A stretch of 43,038 nucleotides of DNA from Methanolobus sp. (GTDB taxonomy: Archaea; Halobacteriota; Methanosarcinia; Methanosarcinales; Methanosarcinaceae). Position 1 is the first letter of the stretch; every line of letters begins with the position of its first letter. This document shows positions 1 through 7,955 of the stretch, in pieces. The notes below the pieces were generated by a model, which made no database searches, was not told the DNA's origin, and saw only the letters and a list, made by a program, of their open reading frames with translations. The stretch spans positions 1-43,038 of the forward strand of contig JAASSR010000008.1 of assembly GCA_021767785.1 (NCBI GenBank), in the 5' to 3' direction. The position numbers and the translations under genes are program-made.

Positions 1-2
1 GA

Positions 3-794
3 AGAGAAGCTGAAAGAGCACTGAACCAGTATGCTGAAGATCTTGCCAGGGCTAATGAAGAGCTTAAATCACTTGACAGAATGAAAGATGAATTCATTTC
101 CAACCTGAGGCATGAGCTAAAAACTCCGTTGATACCTATTAAGGGATATAGCGAACTGATGTATGAAGGATCTCTTGGAGAGCTGAACGAAAAGCAAAAG
201 GATGCGGTGGAAAAAATGATGCTCAGCTCCGAAAGGTTGAAACGTTTGATAGATTCCCTTCTCTATGTCAGTATAACAGAGGGTGGAAATGTAGAATATA
301 CTTTTGTACCCCTGCGTATAGACGAGGTAATAGATTCTGCATTACATGATAGATCCCCGGAACTCACAAGTAAAGTTCATGAAGTCGAGAAGTCGATAGC
401 TTGCGACCTACCTCTTATAGAAGGTGATCTTGATTATCTTGAAGAGGTGTTCATTAATCTTATAGATAATGCAATTAAGTTCATGCATGAAGGTGGCAAA
501 ATAAAATTATCTGTTTCTCTGCAGGATAATCAAAAAGTACACATCAAAATAAGTGATAATGGCATCGGCATTTCCGAAGAGAATCTGCCACATATATTCA
601 ACAGGTTCTATCAGGCTGATGGCTCATCAACACGCAAATACGGCGGCAACGGTCTTGGTCTGTATATATGCAGAAAGATAATTGAAGCTCACAACGGTGA
701 AATATGGGCAGAAAGCAAAGAAGGATCAGGAACAACTATGCATATTACACTGCCTGCAAAGTCATCTAATAATGCAGGTATTTCCAAAAAGTGA
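3..794 (+). CDS. Sensor histidine kinase, C-terminal part (5' end outside window)
   Basis: This is the end of a two-component sensor kinase. The reading frame is open from the first bases of the window, so the true start lies upstream and the ATG at 81 is internal. Visible parts in order: a charged, probably coiled-coil linker; the dimerisation/phosphoacceptor H-box (NLRHELKTPL, with the His that is autophosphorylated); then a HATPase_c domain with an N-box (FINLIDNAIKF), G1 box (DNGIGI) and G2 box (GGNGLGL). The kinase core therefore looks intact and active. The input domain is not visible, so the signal is unknown. No response regulator is encoded next to it in the window. The 3' end overlaps the convergent downstream gene by 29 bp. 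Confidence 0.93.
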   Translation, partial: REAERALNQYAEDLARANEELKSLDRMKDEFISNLRHELKTPLIPIKGYSELMYEGSLGELNEKQKDAVEKMMLSSERLKRLIDSLLYVSITEGGNVEYTFVPLRIDEVIDSALHDRSPELTSKVHEVEKSIACDLPLIEGDLDYLEEVFINLIDNAIKFMHEGGKIKLSVSLQDNQKVHIKISDNGIGISEENLPHIFNRFYQADGSSTRKYGGNGLGLYICRKIIEAHNGEIWAESKEGSGTTMHITLPAKSSNNAGISKK

Positions 795-1479
795 TAAGTG
801 ACAGTGATGTTGTATTGATGTCGCCCCCTTCTTTACCCCACGAACCATTATCATTCCTTTTTTCCAATAACCATCTTACAGACTCTGAAAGCTCATCCTT
901 ATATCCGGCAAGAATAAGTGACTGGATCACAAGATTACTTGTTGCCTGTGTTTTCCAGGCCCCGTTTTCATCTTTTTTTGATATTAACCATCTTGAACGT
1001 TCCTGTACAAAGTCGGCATAAATATTTTTTTCTGTAAGTTTTTCCTGTTTAATAAGTGCACTTATGATAAGTGAAGTAGTTCCGGGATGCTCCCATTTAG
1101 CTCCATAGTTCTCAATAAGCCACCGGCATCCTTCTGGATTATAAGAATCCATGTCTGCAAGTGAACTAAGGACATAGGCGGTGTCATAGACGTTTTCATT
1201 CCAGGCACCATCGGATTGCTTTGAAAGTATCCATCTTTCAGTATTATGACAGACAGTCCCATCATGTGCAAGGGCTGAAACCGCACGTGCTGTATCTCTT
1301 ATATCAAGGTTCCATGAATTTCCGCTCTTAAGGGAAAGAAGCTCTTTCCTGTATTTGTTCTTTTCATTCCAGAGATAACTCGCCTGAACTATCCGTGCAA
1401 GGTCCTTGACCTTTTCTAACTTTTGTGAATAAAGCCATTTGAACGACCTTTCACTCTTAAAATCCATGTTGTTCCACAT
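766..1479 (-). CDS. Prenyltransferase/squalene-cyclase-like repeat protein
   Basis: This 237-residue protein has repeated motifs of the terpenoid cyclase/prenyltransferase alpha-alpha toroid fold. Three QW-like segments are visible (KQSDGAWNE near residue 90, KKDENGAWKT near 170, KRNDNGSWGK near 210), each followed by a hydrophobic helix. There is no signal peptide, membrane segment or obvious DxDD cyclase motif, and at 237 aa it is far shorter than a squalene-hopene cyclase (about 600 aa), so an enzymatic cyclase role is not supported. It may be a stand-alone toroid scaffold or binding protein. ATG codons at 1479 and 1467 are both possible starts; neither has a strong ribosome-binding site. 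It converges on and overlaps the histidine kinase by 29 bp. Confidence 0.75.
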   Translation of the reverse strand: MWNNMDFKSERSFKWLYSQKLEKVKDLARIVQASYLWNEKNKYRKELLSLKSGNSWNLDIRDTARAVSALAHDGTVCHNTERWILSKQSDGAWNENVYDTAYVLSSLADMDSYNPEGCRWLIENYGAKWEHPGTTSLIISALIKQEKLTEKNIYADFVQERSRWLISKKDENGAWKTQATSNLVIQSLILAGYKDELSESVRWLLEKRNDNGSWGKEGGDINTTSLSLITFWKYLHY

Positions 1480-1610
1480 GTTCCGTGTACTTATCTATCT
1501 TTCCGCATGCGATATTTTTGTTGTATAATCGAGAAAAGATGAACAATAAAAAAATAAAATGAAAAAAAGGCTCTATAGAAATCCAGATCTTCAAAGAGTT
1601 TCAAGTCATT

Positions 1611-2444
1611 TCATTCATTGAACTTCTCTACTGAATCAACGATCGAAGCGAAATTCTTCCCCCAGAGCATATCTTCGTTGATATCTGTGTGGACCTTTCC
1701 ACTGTCTTCTATCTCTGCAATTTTCGGATCCATGGGCAGCTCACCCAGAACAGGTATATTAAAGTCGGCTGATGCCTTCTCTACTCCTCCTTTTCCGAAC
1801 AGGTCAATCTTCTCATCACAATGCGGGCAGATAATTCCGGCCATATTCTCAACGATACCGATAACAGGTACTTTAAGGATCTCTGCAAATTTGATGGATT
1901 TTCTGACGCTTATAAGTGCAACATCCTGTGGTGTTGTTACTACGACTGCACCTTCCATTTTTTCGATGAGCTGTGCAATGCTGAGAGGCTCATCACCGGT
2001 TCCCGGCGGGAGGTCTACGATCAGATAGTCCAGTTTGCCCCAAGAAACATCTTCAAGGAACTGTTTGATAGCTGCCATCTTTGCCGGTCCTCTCCATATC
2101 ACCGGGGCGTCCTTATCCTCAAGAAGGAGTGCTACTGACATAACTGTGAGGTTATCTGTGACCTGGAGGGGAACGATCCCATTCTCATCAACTGTAGGTC
2201 TGGTATTTTCGATGCCGAACATCTTTGGAATGCTTGGTCCGTGTATATCGGCATCAAGCAGTCCTACTTTATGCCCTCTTTTAGCGAGCTGAGTAGCCAG
2301 GTTCGCTGCAATGGTACTTTTGCCAACTCCTCCTTTTCCGCTCATTACCATTATTTTTTTCTTAATGGCTCTCATGTTCCTGACAAGTTTTGATTCCTCT
2401 GGTTTTTTTAAAAGATCGTCTGAACTCTGAATATTCTGTTTCAT
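1611..2444 (-). CDS. Mrp/NBP35-family P-loop ATPase, Fe-S cluster carrier
   Basis: This is a 277-residue member of the Mrp/ApbC/NBP35 family, which carries and transfers Fe-S clusters in the cytoplasm. A deviant Walker A motif (MSGKGGVGKST) lies near residue 35, a Walker B/DLPPGTGD motif near 145, and the family CxxC pair (IICPHCDEK) near 205, which in homologues binds a bridging [4Fe-4S] cluster between two subunits. A ribosome-binding site (AAAGGAGA) sits about 6 nt before the ATG. It follows the DUF134 gene on the same strand with a gap of about 52 bp, so the two are probably co-transcribed. With the MinD/NifX genes downstream it suggests a metal-sulfur cluster maturation locus. Family call is secure; the client proteins are unknown. 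Confidence 0.93.
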   Translation of the reverse strand: MKQNIQSSDDLLKKPEESKLVRNMRAIKKKIMVMSGKGGVGKSTIAANLATQLAKRGHKVGLLDADIHGPSIPKMFGIENTRPTVDENGIVPLQVTDNLTVMSVALLLEDKDAPVIWRGPAKMAAIKQFLEDVSWGKLDYLIVDLPPGTGDEPLSIAQLIEKMEGAVVVTTPQDVALISVRKSIKFAEILKVPVIGIVENMAGIICPHCDEKIDLFGKGGVEKASADFNIPVLGELPMDPKIAEIEDSGKVHTDINEDMLWGKNFASIVDSVEKFNE

Positions 2445-2496
2445 ATGGGTCTCCTTTGATAAATTATATACTGTATAGAACCGACAGTCGTTTGAA

Positions 2497-2802
2497 TTAA
2501 TCCTTATATATGGGCTCTTTGCCTACGATCTCAATAGCTTTACCTTCAATAAGGGCTAAAGCGACTTTTTCTCTTGCATTCTGAAGATCCTGCCAGAAAG
2601 CTCTTCTTGAGATACCCATGCTAATAGCTGCTTCTTCCTGTTGCAAACCTTCAAGGTCTGCCAGACGCAGGGCTTCGAGTTCCTCTATTGTAAGAGATAC
2701 TGTTTCAAGCTCTTTTAATGGTACTCCCCGTGGTTTAAAATAGAGTACATCAGGTGAGCATTCAACTCTTCTGGGTGATCTGGGTCTTCCTCTGCAAGTC
2801 AT
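2497..2802 (-). CDS. DUF134 (UPF0251) DNA-binding protein
   Basis: This 101-residue protein matches the DUF134/UPF0251 family. It starts with a basic, Cys-containing segment ([13 protein letters not shown]) and has the family motif [23 protein letters not shown] followed by [20 protein letters not shown], a helix-turn-helix resembling sigma-70 region 4. It probably regulates transcription. In many anaerobes DUF134 genes sit beside NifX-like and MinD/ParA-like ATPase genes, as here, so local autoregulation of this cluster is a reasonable inference. The ATG is preceded by no good ribosome-binding site, but an AT-rich box (ATTTAAATAATAC) about 30 nt upstream would fit a leaderless mRNA. Mrp follows directly. 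Confidence 0.9.
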   Translation of the reverse strand: MTCRGRPRSPRRVECSPDVLYFKPRGVPLKELETVSLTIEELEALRLADLEGLQQEEAAISMGISRRAFWQDLQNAREKVALALIEGKAIEIVGKEPIYKD

Positions 2803-2897
2803 TGTTATGCACTCATTTAATATTGTATTATTTAAATCTTGTCAGCAAATTATATATATTTTTTCTCTTTTGAGTCAAATTTTGTCATTATAAATTT

Positions 2898-3695
2898 TCA
2901 TACAAAATAAGCCAGAATACTAATGATTCCAAGAACAATGCAGAATTTAGAGAAATCAAATTTTTTGGCTGCTTTGATGAAGACATCAATGGTAATTATC
3001 CCGAATATAAATGCAAATATCAACGCAAGAACAGAATTTGCATCAAAACTCAGGAGCCCCATGAAACCAATTCCCACATCCGCAGCAATAACTGCCGGTA
3101 TGCTCATGAGAAAACTGAGTCTAAGTGCCTGTGATGCTTCTATATCCCTGAGAAGCAATGCTGATACTGTTATACCGGATCTGCTGATGCCCGGAAGTGC
3201 TGCAAATCCCTGTGCAACCCCGGTAATAATCGAATCGGCTATAACCGGTTCTTCTCTTTTTTTTGCTCTTTTTGAAGCTGATATCTGCAAAAGGCCGGTG
3301 ATTATTAGAAGTGCTCCTATGATGGCTGTTGCAAGTTTGCCTGAGAAGTTGTTCATTCCGGTGGCAAAAATAATTAAAGGAAGACCTATGATTCCTGTAA
3401 TTGCCGTTGCTATAATCAAAAAGGTTATTATACTATTCTTTTTTGTTTTTGTTTCCCTGCTTTTGAGGTATGGCGGGATTTCGTTCAATATTTCTTTAAT
3501 GTCATCTCTGAAGTATACCATGGCTGAAAGAAGTGTGCCGGTATGTAACCATATGGCTATGGGCAATGCATCCTGGAGTGTTTTACCGAAAATATTGAGC
3601 ATCACAAGAGTTGTCATTCCCTCACTGCTGATGGGTAACCATTCGGCAATTCCCTGAACTATCCCGAGTATGATCGCTTCAAAAACCGTTAACAT
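2898..3695 (-). CDS. uppP: Undecaprenyl-diphosphatase (UppP/BacA) family membrane phosphatase
   Basis: This 265-residue integral membrane protein belongs to the BacA/UppP family, which removes one phosphate from polyprenyl diphosphate so the lipid carrier can be recycled for surface glycan assembly. The family's first conserved motif (GIVQGIAEWLPISSEG, near residues 12-27) holds the catalytic Glu and Ser. The second (ALPGISRSGITVSALLLRD, near 170) holds the SRSG arginine. About eight hydrophobic helices are visible and the length is normal. In an archaeon the substrate is probably dolichyl-type diphosphate used for N-glycosylation of surface proteins. The gene starts at an ATG with no clear ribosome-binding site. 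It is transcribed towards the DUF134 gene with a gap of about 95 bp. Confidence 0.92.
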   Translation of the reverse strand: MLTVFEAIILGIVQGIAEWLPISSEGMTTLVMLNIFGKTLQDALPIAIWLHTGTLLSAMVYFRDDIKEILNEIPPYLKSRETKTKKNSIITFLIIATAITGIIGLPLIIFATGMNNFSGKLATAIIGALLIITGLLQISASKRAKKREEPVIADSIITGVAQGFAALPGISRSGITVSALLLRDIEASQALRLSFLMSIPAVIAADVGIGFMGLLSFDANSVLALIFAFIFGIITIDVFIKAAKKFDFSKFCIVLGIISILAYFV

Positions 3696-3792
3696 CGGTG
3701 CTAATTTAGCTCTTTTTGTATATATACAGGGTGGTTGTTTTCTGTATTTTTTGTTGAGTTCATCAATTCAAATAGCTTCCTTATCAGGGATA

Positions 3793-3820
3793 TCTTTATA
3801 TATTTGTTCTCATATGTGAG
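3793..3820 (+). promoter_or_regulatory. Promoter region with small inverted repeat before the NifX-like genes
   Basis: A TATA-like box (CTTTATATATTT) starts near 3794. Just downstream, CTCATATGTGAG at 3809-3820 has CTCA/TGAG arms. Its position between the TATA box and the start codon at 3853 would suit a repressor site. Seen by eye only; the regulator is unknown. Confidence 0.35.
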
Positions 3821-3852
3821 TATATCAAGACTTATTGAGAAGGAGATTTATC

Positions 3853-4239
3853 ATGAAAATATGCGTAACAGCAAATGGTTCAGGTCCAGAGGCAGCTGTA
3901 GATAAGCGCTTTGGAAGATGCAGTCATTTTGTAATAGTAGACCCTGATACCATGGAATCTGAATCCATGGAAAATAATAATTCTTCTGCTTCAGGTGGTG
4001 CAGGTGTCCGGGCAGCACAGGATGTAATAGGCAAAGGTGTAGATGTACTCATAACGGGAAATGTCGGACCTAATGCCTTTGATCTGCTTTCATCCGCTGA
4101 TGTTGACATGCGCATGTCCTCTTCCGGCTCGGTGCTTGAGGCTATTGAAGCTTACAGGTCAGGTTTACTTGATGCTATTAATATTGCAAATTCACCAGGC
4201 AAACAAAATGCCAGGAGAAGACAGAGAGGTTCAGGATAA
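3853..4239 (+). CDS. NifX/NafY-like (dinitrogenase iron-molybdenum cofactor family) protein
   Basis: This 128-residue cytoplasmic protein is of the NifB/NifX/VnfX-type family, the fold that includes methanogen MTH1175 and the Desulfovibrio orange protein. Visible signatures are MKICVTANGSG at the start, DKRFGRCSHFVIVD near residue 20, the AQDVIGKGVDVLITGNVGPNA core near 65, and a basic C-terminus. Family members bind FeMo-co precursors or other metal-sulfur clusters. An in-frame TTG lies at 3835, but the ATG at 3853 is preferred because AGGAG sits 7 nt before it and homologues begin with MKI. It is first in a run with the second NifX-like gene and the two MinD ATPases. The exact cofactor is unknown. 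Confidence 0.9.
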   Translation: MKICVTANGSGPEAAVDKRFGRCSHFVIVDPDTMESESMENNNSSASGGAGVRAAQDVIGKGVDVLITGNVGPNAFDLLSSADVDMRMSSSGSVLEAIEAYRSGLLDAINIANSPGKQNARRRQRGSG

Positions 4240-4307
4240 TACAGATATTCGGATTAATTTTAAAAAATAACAGTTTAATGAAACCAATTGAATTAAGAGG
4301 TGTAAAA

Positions 4308-4697
4308 ATGAAATTGTGTATTCCAGCAATGGGTGAAAATGGATTGGAAGAGATAGTAGGACAGCATTTTGGAAAAGTTCCTTATTATACAGTGTATGAT
4401 ACGGATACTAAAGAAGCTACAGTTATTCCCAATACAAGCGAACATAATGGTGGAACAGGTCTGCCTCCTGAAATAATGGACAGAGAAGGAGTTGATATTA
4501 TGCTCTGCGGAGGACTTGGCAGGAAAGCCGTCGTTATGTTCGAGCAGTATGGTATAGATGTCTTCATTGGCGCAAACGGCACCATCAGGGAGGCTATCAA
4601 CTCATGGGAGGCATGCGAACTTACAAAGGCCACGCAGGATAATTCTTGCAGTGGACATGGTCACGATCATAGTCACACTGAGGGACACTGCCATTAA
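4308..4697 (+). CDS. NifX/NafY-like protein with histidine-rich tail
   Basis: This second NifX-like protein has 129 residues. It has the same fold signatures as the gene before it (MKLCIPAMGENGLEE, GQHFGKVPYYTVYD, EGVDIMLCGGLGRKAV) but ends in GHGHDHSHTEGHCH, a metal-binding tail absent from its neighbour. The core Cys-Gly-Gly (LCGGLG) replaces the TGNVG of the first protein. The two are therefore divergent paralogues, not a recent duplication. An ATG at 4278 is in frame, but the start at 4308 has a ribosome-binding site (AGAGGTG) and gives the normal N-terminus. It precedes the first MinD-type ATPase by 25 bp and is probably co-transcribed with it. A role as metal or cluster carrier is inferred. 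Confidence 0.88.
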   Translation: MKLCIPAMGENGLEEIVGQHFGKVPYYTVYDTDTKEATVIPNTSEHNGGTGLPPEIMDREGVDIMLCGGLGRKAVVMFEQYGIDVFIGANGTIREAINSWEACELTKATQDNSCSGHGHDHSHTEGHCH

Positions 4698-4722
4698 ACT
4701 TCTATTTCCAGGTGCATGATAC

Positions 4723-5577
4723 ATGAAAATAGCTATTGCAAGCGGCAAAGGTGGTACCGGGAAGACAACAGTAGCTGTCAACCTTGCCCTTGCAATGGGC
4801 AATGCTCAGCTCCTGGATTGTGATGTGGAAGAGCCAAATTGCAATCTCTTTCTTGGTTTTGAACTTGAAAAGTATGAAGATGTTACAATAACAATTCCTG
4901 AGCTTGATCCACAAAAATGCACACTTTGTGGCAGATGTGTGGATTTTTGCCAGTATAATGCGGTAGCTAAACTTCCTGAAAGTATAATGTTTTTCCCTAA
5001 GCTGTGCCATGGTTGCGGAGGGTGTGCTCTTGTCTGTCCCGAAGATGCCATTATGGAGAAAAAACGTCCGATAGGTAGACTTGAAAAAGGAATTGACGAT
5101 CGATTCAATATTGAACTTTTACAGGGAACTCTGGACATAGGAGAACCCATGGCATCTCCTGTAATTAAACAATTACAGACGTATATAGATCAAAGCACAG
5201 TTGCGATCATTGATTCTCCTCCGGGAACTGCCTGTCCTGTAATAGCATCAGTTGCGGATATGGATTTCTGTTTACTCGTAACAGAACCAACTCCTTTTGG
5301 TCTGAATGATCTTTCTCTTGCAGTTGAAGTTATCAGACAGCTTGATATTCCGTTCGGAGTTGTCATAAATCGTCATGGTACAGGTGATGGAAGGGTTGAA
5401 GAATACTGTAAGAAGGAAAAGATACCTATACTTATGAAAATTCCTTATGACAGGGAAATAGCCGTTCTTTACTCAAAAGGTATACCTTTTGTCCAGGAGA
5501 TGCCGGAATGGAAAGAGAATTTCCGGGAACTTTGCAGAAATATTCATAAATTCATATCATACCGGGAGGTTTTCTGA
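4723..5577 (+). CDS. MinD/ParA-superfamily ATPase with inserted 2[4Fe-4S] ferredoxin domain (first copy)
   Basis: This 284-residue protein is a MinD-superfamily P-loop ATPase interrupted by a ferredoxin domain. The deviant Walker A motif (SGKGGTGKTT) is at residues 7-16. A ferredoxin insert at about 63-112 has two clusters of cysteines (CTLCGRCVDFC and CHGCGGCALVCP) for two [4Fe-4S] centres. Then follow the DSPPGTACP switch/Walker B region near 165 and the rest of the ATPase. Proteins of this type occur as tandem pairs in methanogens and sulfate reducers, next to NifX/orange-protein genes. It is immediately followed by its paralogue (stop TGA abuts ATG). A role in ATP-dependent cluster or electron delivery is inferred. 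Confidence 0.92.
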   Translation: MKIAIASGKGGTGKTTVAVNLALAMGNAQLLDCDVEEPNCNLFLGFELEKYEDVTITIPELDPQKCTLCGRCVDFCQYNAVAKLPESIMFFPKLCHGCGGCALVCPEDAIMEKKRPIGRLEKGIDDRFNIELLQGTLDIGEPMASPVIKQLQTYIDQSTVAIIDSPPGTACPVIASVADMDFCLLVTEPTPFGLNDLSLAVEVIRQLDIPFGVVINRHGTGDGRVEEYCKKEKIPILMKIPYDREIAVLYSKGIPFVQEMPEWKENFRELCRNIHKFISYREVF

Positions 5578-6441
5578 ATGGTATTTCAGATCACGGTCAT
5601 CAGTGGCAAGGGAGGGACCGGAAAAACCACTGTTACTTCTTCTTTTGCCGCACTTGCTGATGATGCGGTTGTAGCAGACTGCGATGTTGATGCAGCGGAC
5701 ATGCATCTGATTCTAAGTCCGGATACATTTGAAACAAATGATTTCTACGGATTGAAGGTTGCACATATCAATAAAGAACTGTGCACGAATTGCGGACTAT
5801 GCGCCGATCACTGCAGATTCGATGCTATTGATCCCCATAATGTGGTTGATACTTTCAAATGCGAAGGATGTGCGGTATGTGAGTATATCTGCCCTGAAGA
5901 TGCGGTGCAGATGATCGATAAAAAGGCCGGGGAATACTACTGTTCCAATACAAGGTTTGGTCCCATGGTCCATGCAAAACTCGGCATAGGAGAAGAAGCC
6001 AGCGGAAAACTTGTTTCATGTGTAAGAAGAAGGGCCTCCGGCCTTGCAGAGGAAAATGGTAAGGACATGATCATTATTGATGGTCCGCCGGGGACCGGTT
6101 GTTCCGTGATCGCTGCAATTACGGGGGTTGACCTTGTTCTTATTGTTACGGAACCTACTATCTCAGGTATACATGATCTTGAGAGGGTTGTCAGTGTAGC
6201 CCGACACTTCAACATCGATGTTATGGTATGTATCAATAAATATGATATTAATTCCGAGCTGTCTGATTCTATCACAGAATACTGTAAAAAAAACGGAATA
6301 TCCATTGCAGGTAAAATCCCCTATGATAAAGTCACTGTTGAAGCAATGGTAGAAGGTAAGACAGTAGTAGAGTATTCAGATCACAAACTGTCCTCTCAGA
6401 TCAGATCGATATGGGATGAAGTTGTTTCATCTGTAAAGTAA
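5578..6441 (+). CDS. MinD/ParA-superfamily ATPase with inserted 2[4Fe-4S] ferredoxin domain (second copy)
   Basis: This is the 287-residue paralogue of the gene before it. Walker A (SGKGGTGKTT) lies near residue 8. The ferredoxin insert is near residues 64-105, with CTNCGLCADHC and CEGCAVCEYICP. The switch region DGPPGTGCSVI lies near 165. The pair probably forms a heterodimer, as P-loop ATPases of this class dimerise with the nucleotides at the interface. It starts directly after the stop of the first copy, so translational coupling is likely. It has an extra segment after the insert compared with its partner (around YYCSNTRFGPMVHA). It ends the plus-strand run; a hairpin follows before the convergent surface-protein operon. 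Confidence 0.92.
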   Translation: MVFQITVISGKGGTGKTTVTSSFAALADDAVVADCDVDAADMHLILSPDTFETNDFYGLKVAHINKELCTNCGLCADHCRFDAIDPHNVVDTFKCEGCAVCEYICPEDAVQMIDKKAGEYYCSNTRFGPMVHAKLGIGEEASGKLVSCVRRRASGLAEENGKDMIIIDGPPGTGCSVIAAITGVDLVLIVTEPTISGIHDLERVVSVARHFNIDVMVCINKYDINSELSDSITEYCKKNGISIAGKIPYDKVTVEAMVEGKTVVEYSDHKLSSQIRSIWDEVVSSVK

Positions 6442-6464
6442 AGATCCGGTATAATATATAAAAA

Positions 6465-6496
6465 ATAAGAAAGGTCAGTAGCAAATAAATGCTACT
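6465..6496 (-). terminator. Candidate terminator hairpin of the surface-protein operon
   Basis: AGTAGCA (6477-6483) and TGCTACT (6490-6496) form a 7-bp stem with a 6-nt loop. On the minus strand the hairpin is followed by a T-rich stretch, which fits the end of the convergent minus-strand operon. Confidence 0.45.
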
Positions 6497-6509
6497 TACC
6501 TAAGTGCTT

Positions 6510-7955
6510 TTACTTTTCTTTTCTATGGAACATACAGGCAATGACAAACATTGCAACAAGTGTCAGAGCTTCAAATCCGGGAAGGCTGCCGGAAGTTTCT
6601 TCCTCAGCACCATCTGTCTGAGATTCACTCGTTTCCACGCTTTCATCATCGCTCTCTGACACAGTTTCTTCATCGATATCTGCTTCTGACACTACCTCAT
6701 CTTCCTTGATAACGATTGCAAACGGGGAGAATCCGGGTGTTGATGCAGTGAAGTAGAAGTACTCATCATCTTCATCTGTAACAGATGTATCAATCTCGTC
6801 CCATTGTTCTGTGTACCGCATAAGTCTTACATCAGCAGGATCCACACCATTTTCATTAATCCATGATTTTTCTATGGAAAATGAGATCTCAGGTTCGGAT
6901 ATTGTGTCAGAGCTTGCCCATCCGGTCTTTCCAACCCATATATTCATTTGCCTGTAGATCTTGCCTTCAGGTTCTTTATTTGCAAAACTGGATTTATCAT
7001 GCAATACTTCAATGGTCACGTCAGTATATCCTGCATTGACCTTTGGCATAAATGAAACTCCTTTAATAGGGTTTTCTGCCTCAGGGAATTCATACTCTGT
7101 TTTCACATCCTTCTGAACATAGACCTTTTTTACATCTTTGTAAGCGATATTCTCATAATCTTCGCCGGTGGCACCACCGCCACCACCACCGCCTCCACCA
7201 CTGCTTGATGTTGTAGTGGTTGTGCTGGAAGATGGTCCTGTAACAGAAGAGGTAGTTGTAACGCTACCTCCGGGTATTGTAGAGGTTACAGTAAGTGTAA
7301 AGGTGTTAGTTGCTGAAGGGCTGTCAGCACTAACGGTCCAGGAACCGGAACTTGATGCAGTAGGGGAAATAGTTCCAAGTGATGTCGGACTGCTTCCAGT
7401 GCTCAGGCTCCATCCGCTTGGAAGTGAAAGAGCCACTTTGACATTTGTAGCGTCGGCTGCTCCTTCTGAGGCACTGTTTGAGACAACATAACTGAGTACT
7501 ACATCATCTCCTGAACTTACAGAGGACACATCGGTACTGGAGTCGATTGTCAGAACCGGCCTGTCTTTTACTGTAATTGCGGAAGAGGATGTTTTTGCAG
7601 TACTGCTGTCATCATCGCCGGAAGCTGATATTGTAAATGGCGATGAGCTTGTGCCTGTGGACGTAGCTGTAACAGTCCAGGATACTGATTTTGTTCCGTC
7701 ACTTGTGAATTGCACCTGTTGCGTGGGACTTGGTATTGTGAACTGTTCTGAATTATCAGTCAGTGTCACATCTACTGTCAGTGTACCTGATACACTTGCA
7801 GCTGTAACAGTTGATGTTATGGTGATACTTTCATCCTTTACAACAGAGGTGTCGTAGTTAATACTACCTATGTTAAGAGACGCTGCAGCAGAAGCAGTCG
7901 GGATCATCCCGGCTGCTATCAACATGATAAATAAGACAATGGCTATCTTTTTCAC
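6510..7955 (-). CDS. PGF-pre-PGF domain surface protein with PGF-CTERM-like anchor
   Basis: This 481-residue exported protein starts with a signal peptide (hydrophobic segment ending near SASAA-like PTASAAA, residue 24). Next come Ser/Thr-rich Ig-like (CARDB-type) repeats to about residue 245, a nine-glycine linker, a PGF-pre-PGF-type domain (about 265-420, ending with PGFSPFAIV), an acidic Ser/Glu-rich stalk and a C-terminal LPGF + hydrophobic + RKEK tail. That tail is the PGF-CTERM signal processed by archaeosortase A, so the mature protein is probably lipid-anchored outside the cell. It starts at GTG, overlapping the stop of the upstream 2012-aa gene by 4 bp (GTGA), with an exceptionally strong ribosome-binding site inside that gene. 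The two proteins probably act together. Confidence 0.9.
   Translation of the reverse strand: MKKIAIVLFIMLIAAGMIPTASAAASLNIGSINYDTSVVKDESITITSTVTAASVSGTLTVDVTLTDNSEQFTIPSPTQQVQFTSDGTKSVSWTVTATSTGTSSSPFTISASGDDDSSTAKTSSSAITVKDRPVLTIDSSTDVSSVSSGDDVVLSYVVSNSASEGAADATNVKVALSLPSGWSLSTGSSPTSLGTISPTASSSGSWTVSADSPSATNTFTLTVTSTIPGGSVTTTSSVTGPSSSTTTTTSSSGGGGGGGGGATGEDYENIAYKDVKKVYVQKDVKTEYEFPEAENPIKGVSFMPKVNAGYTDVTIEVLHDKSSFANKEPEGKIYRQMNIWVGKTGWASSDTISEPEISFSIEKSWINENGVDPADVRLMRYTEQWDEIDTSVTDEDDEYFYFTASTPGFSPFAIVIKEDEVVSEADIDEETVSESDDESVETSESQTDGAEEETSGSLPGFEALTLVAMFVIACMFHRKEK

Noticed and set aside
2923-3657. 244-codon frame antisense to the UppP gene
   Set aside because: It lies wholly opposite a clear UppP homologue. 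Its length follows from that gene's codon use and it shows no domain of its own.
7168-7491. Poly-proline frame opposite the PGF-pre-PGF gene
   Set aside because: The proline run is the reverse reading of the glycine linker; no start signal or domain.
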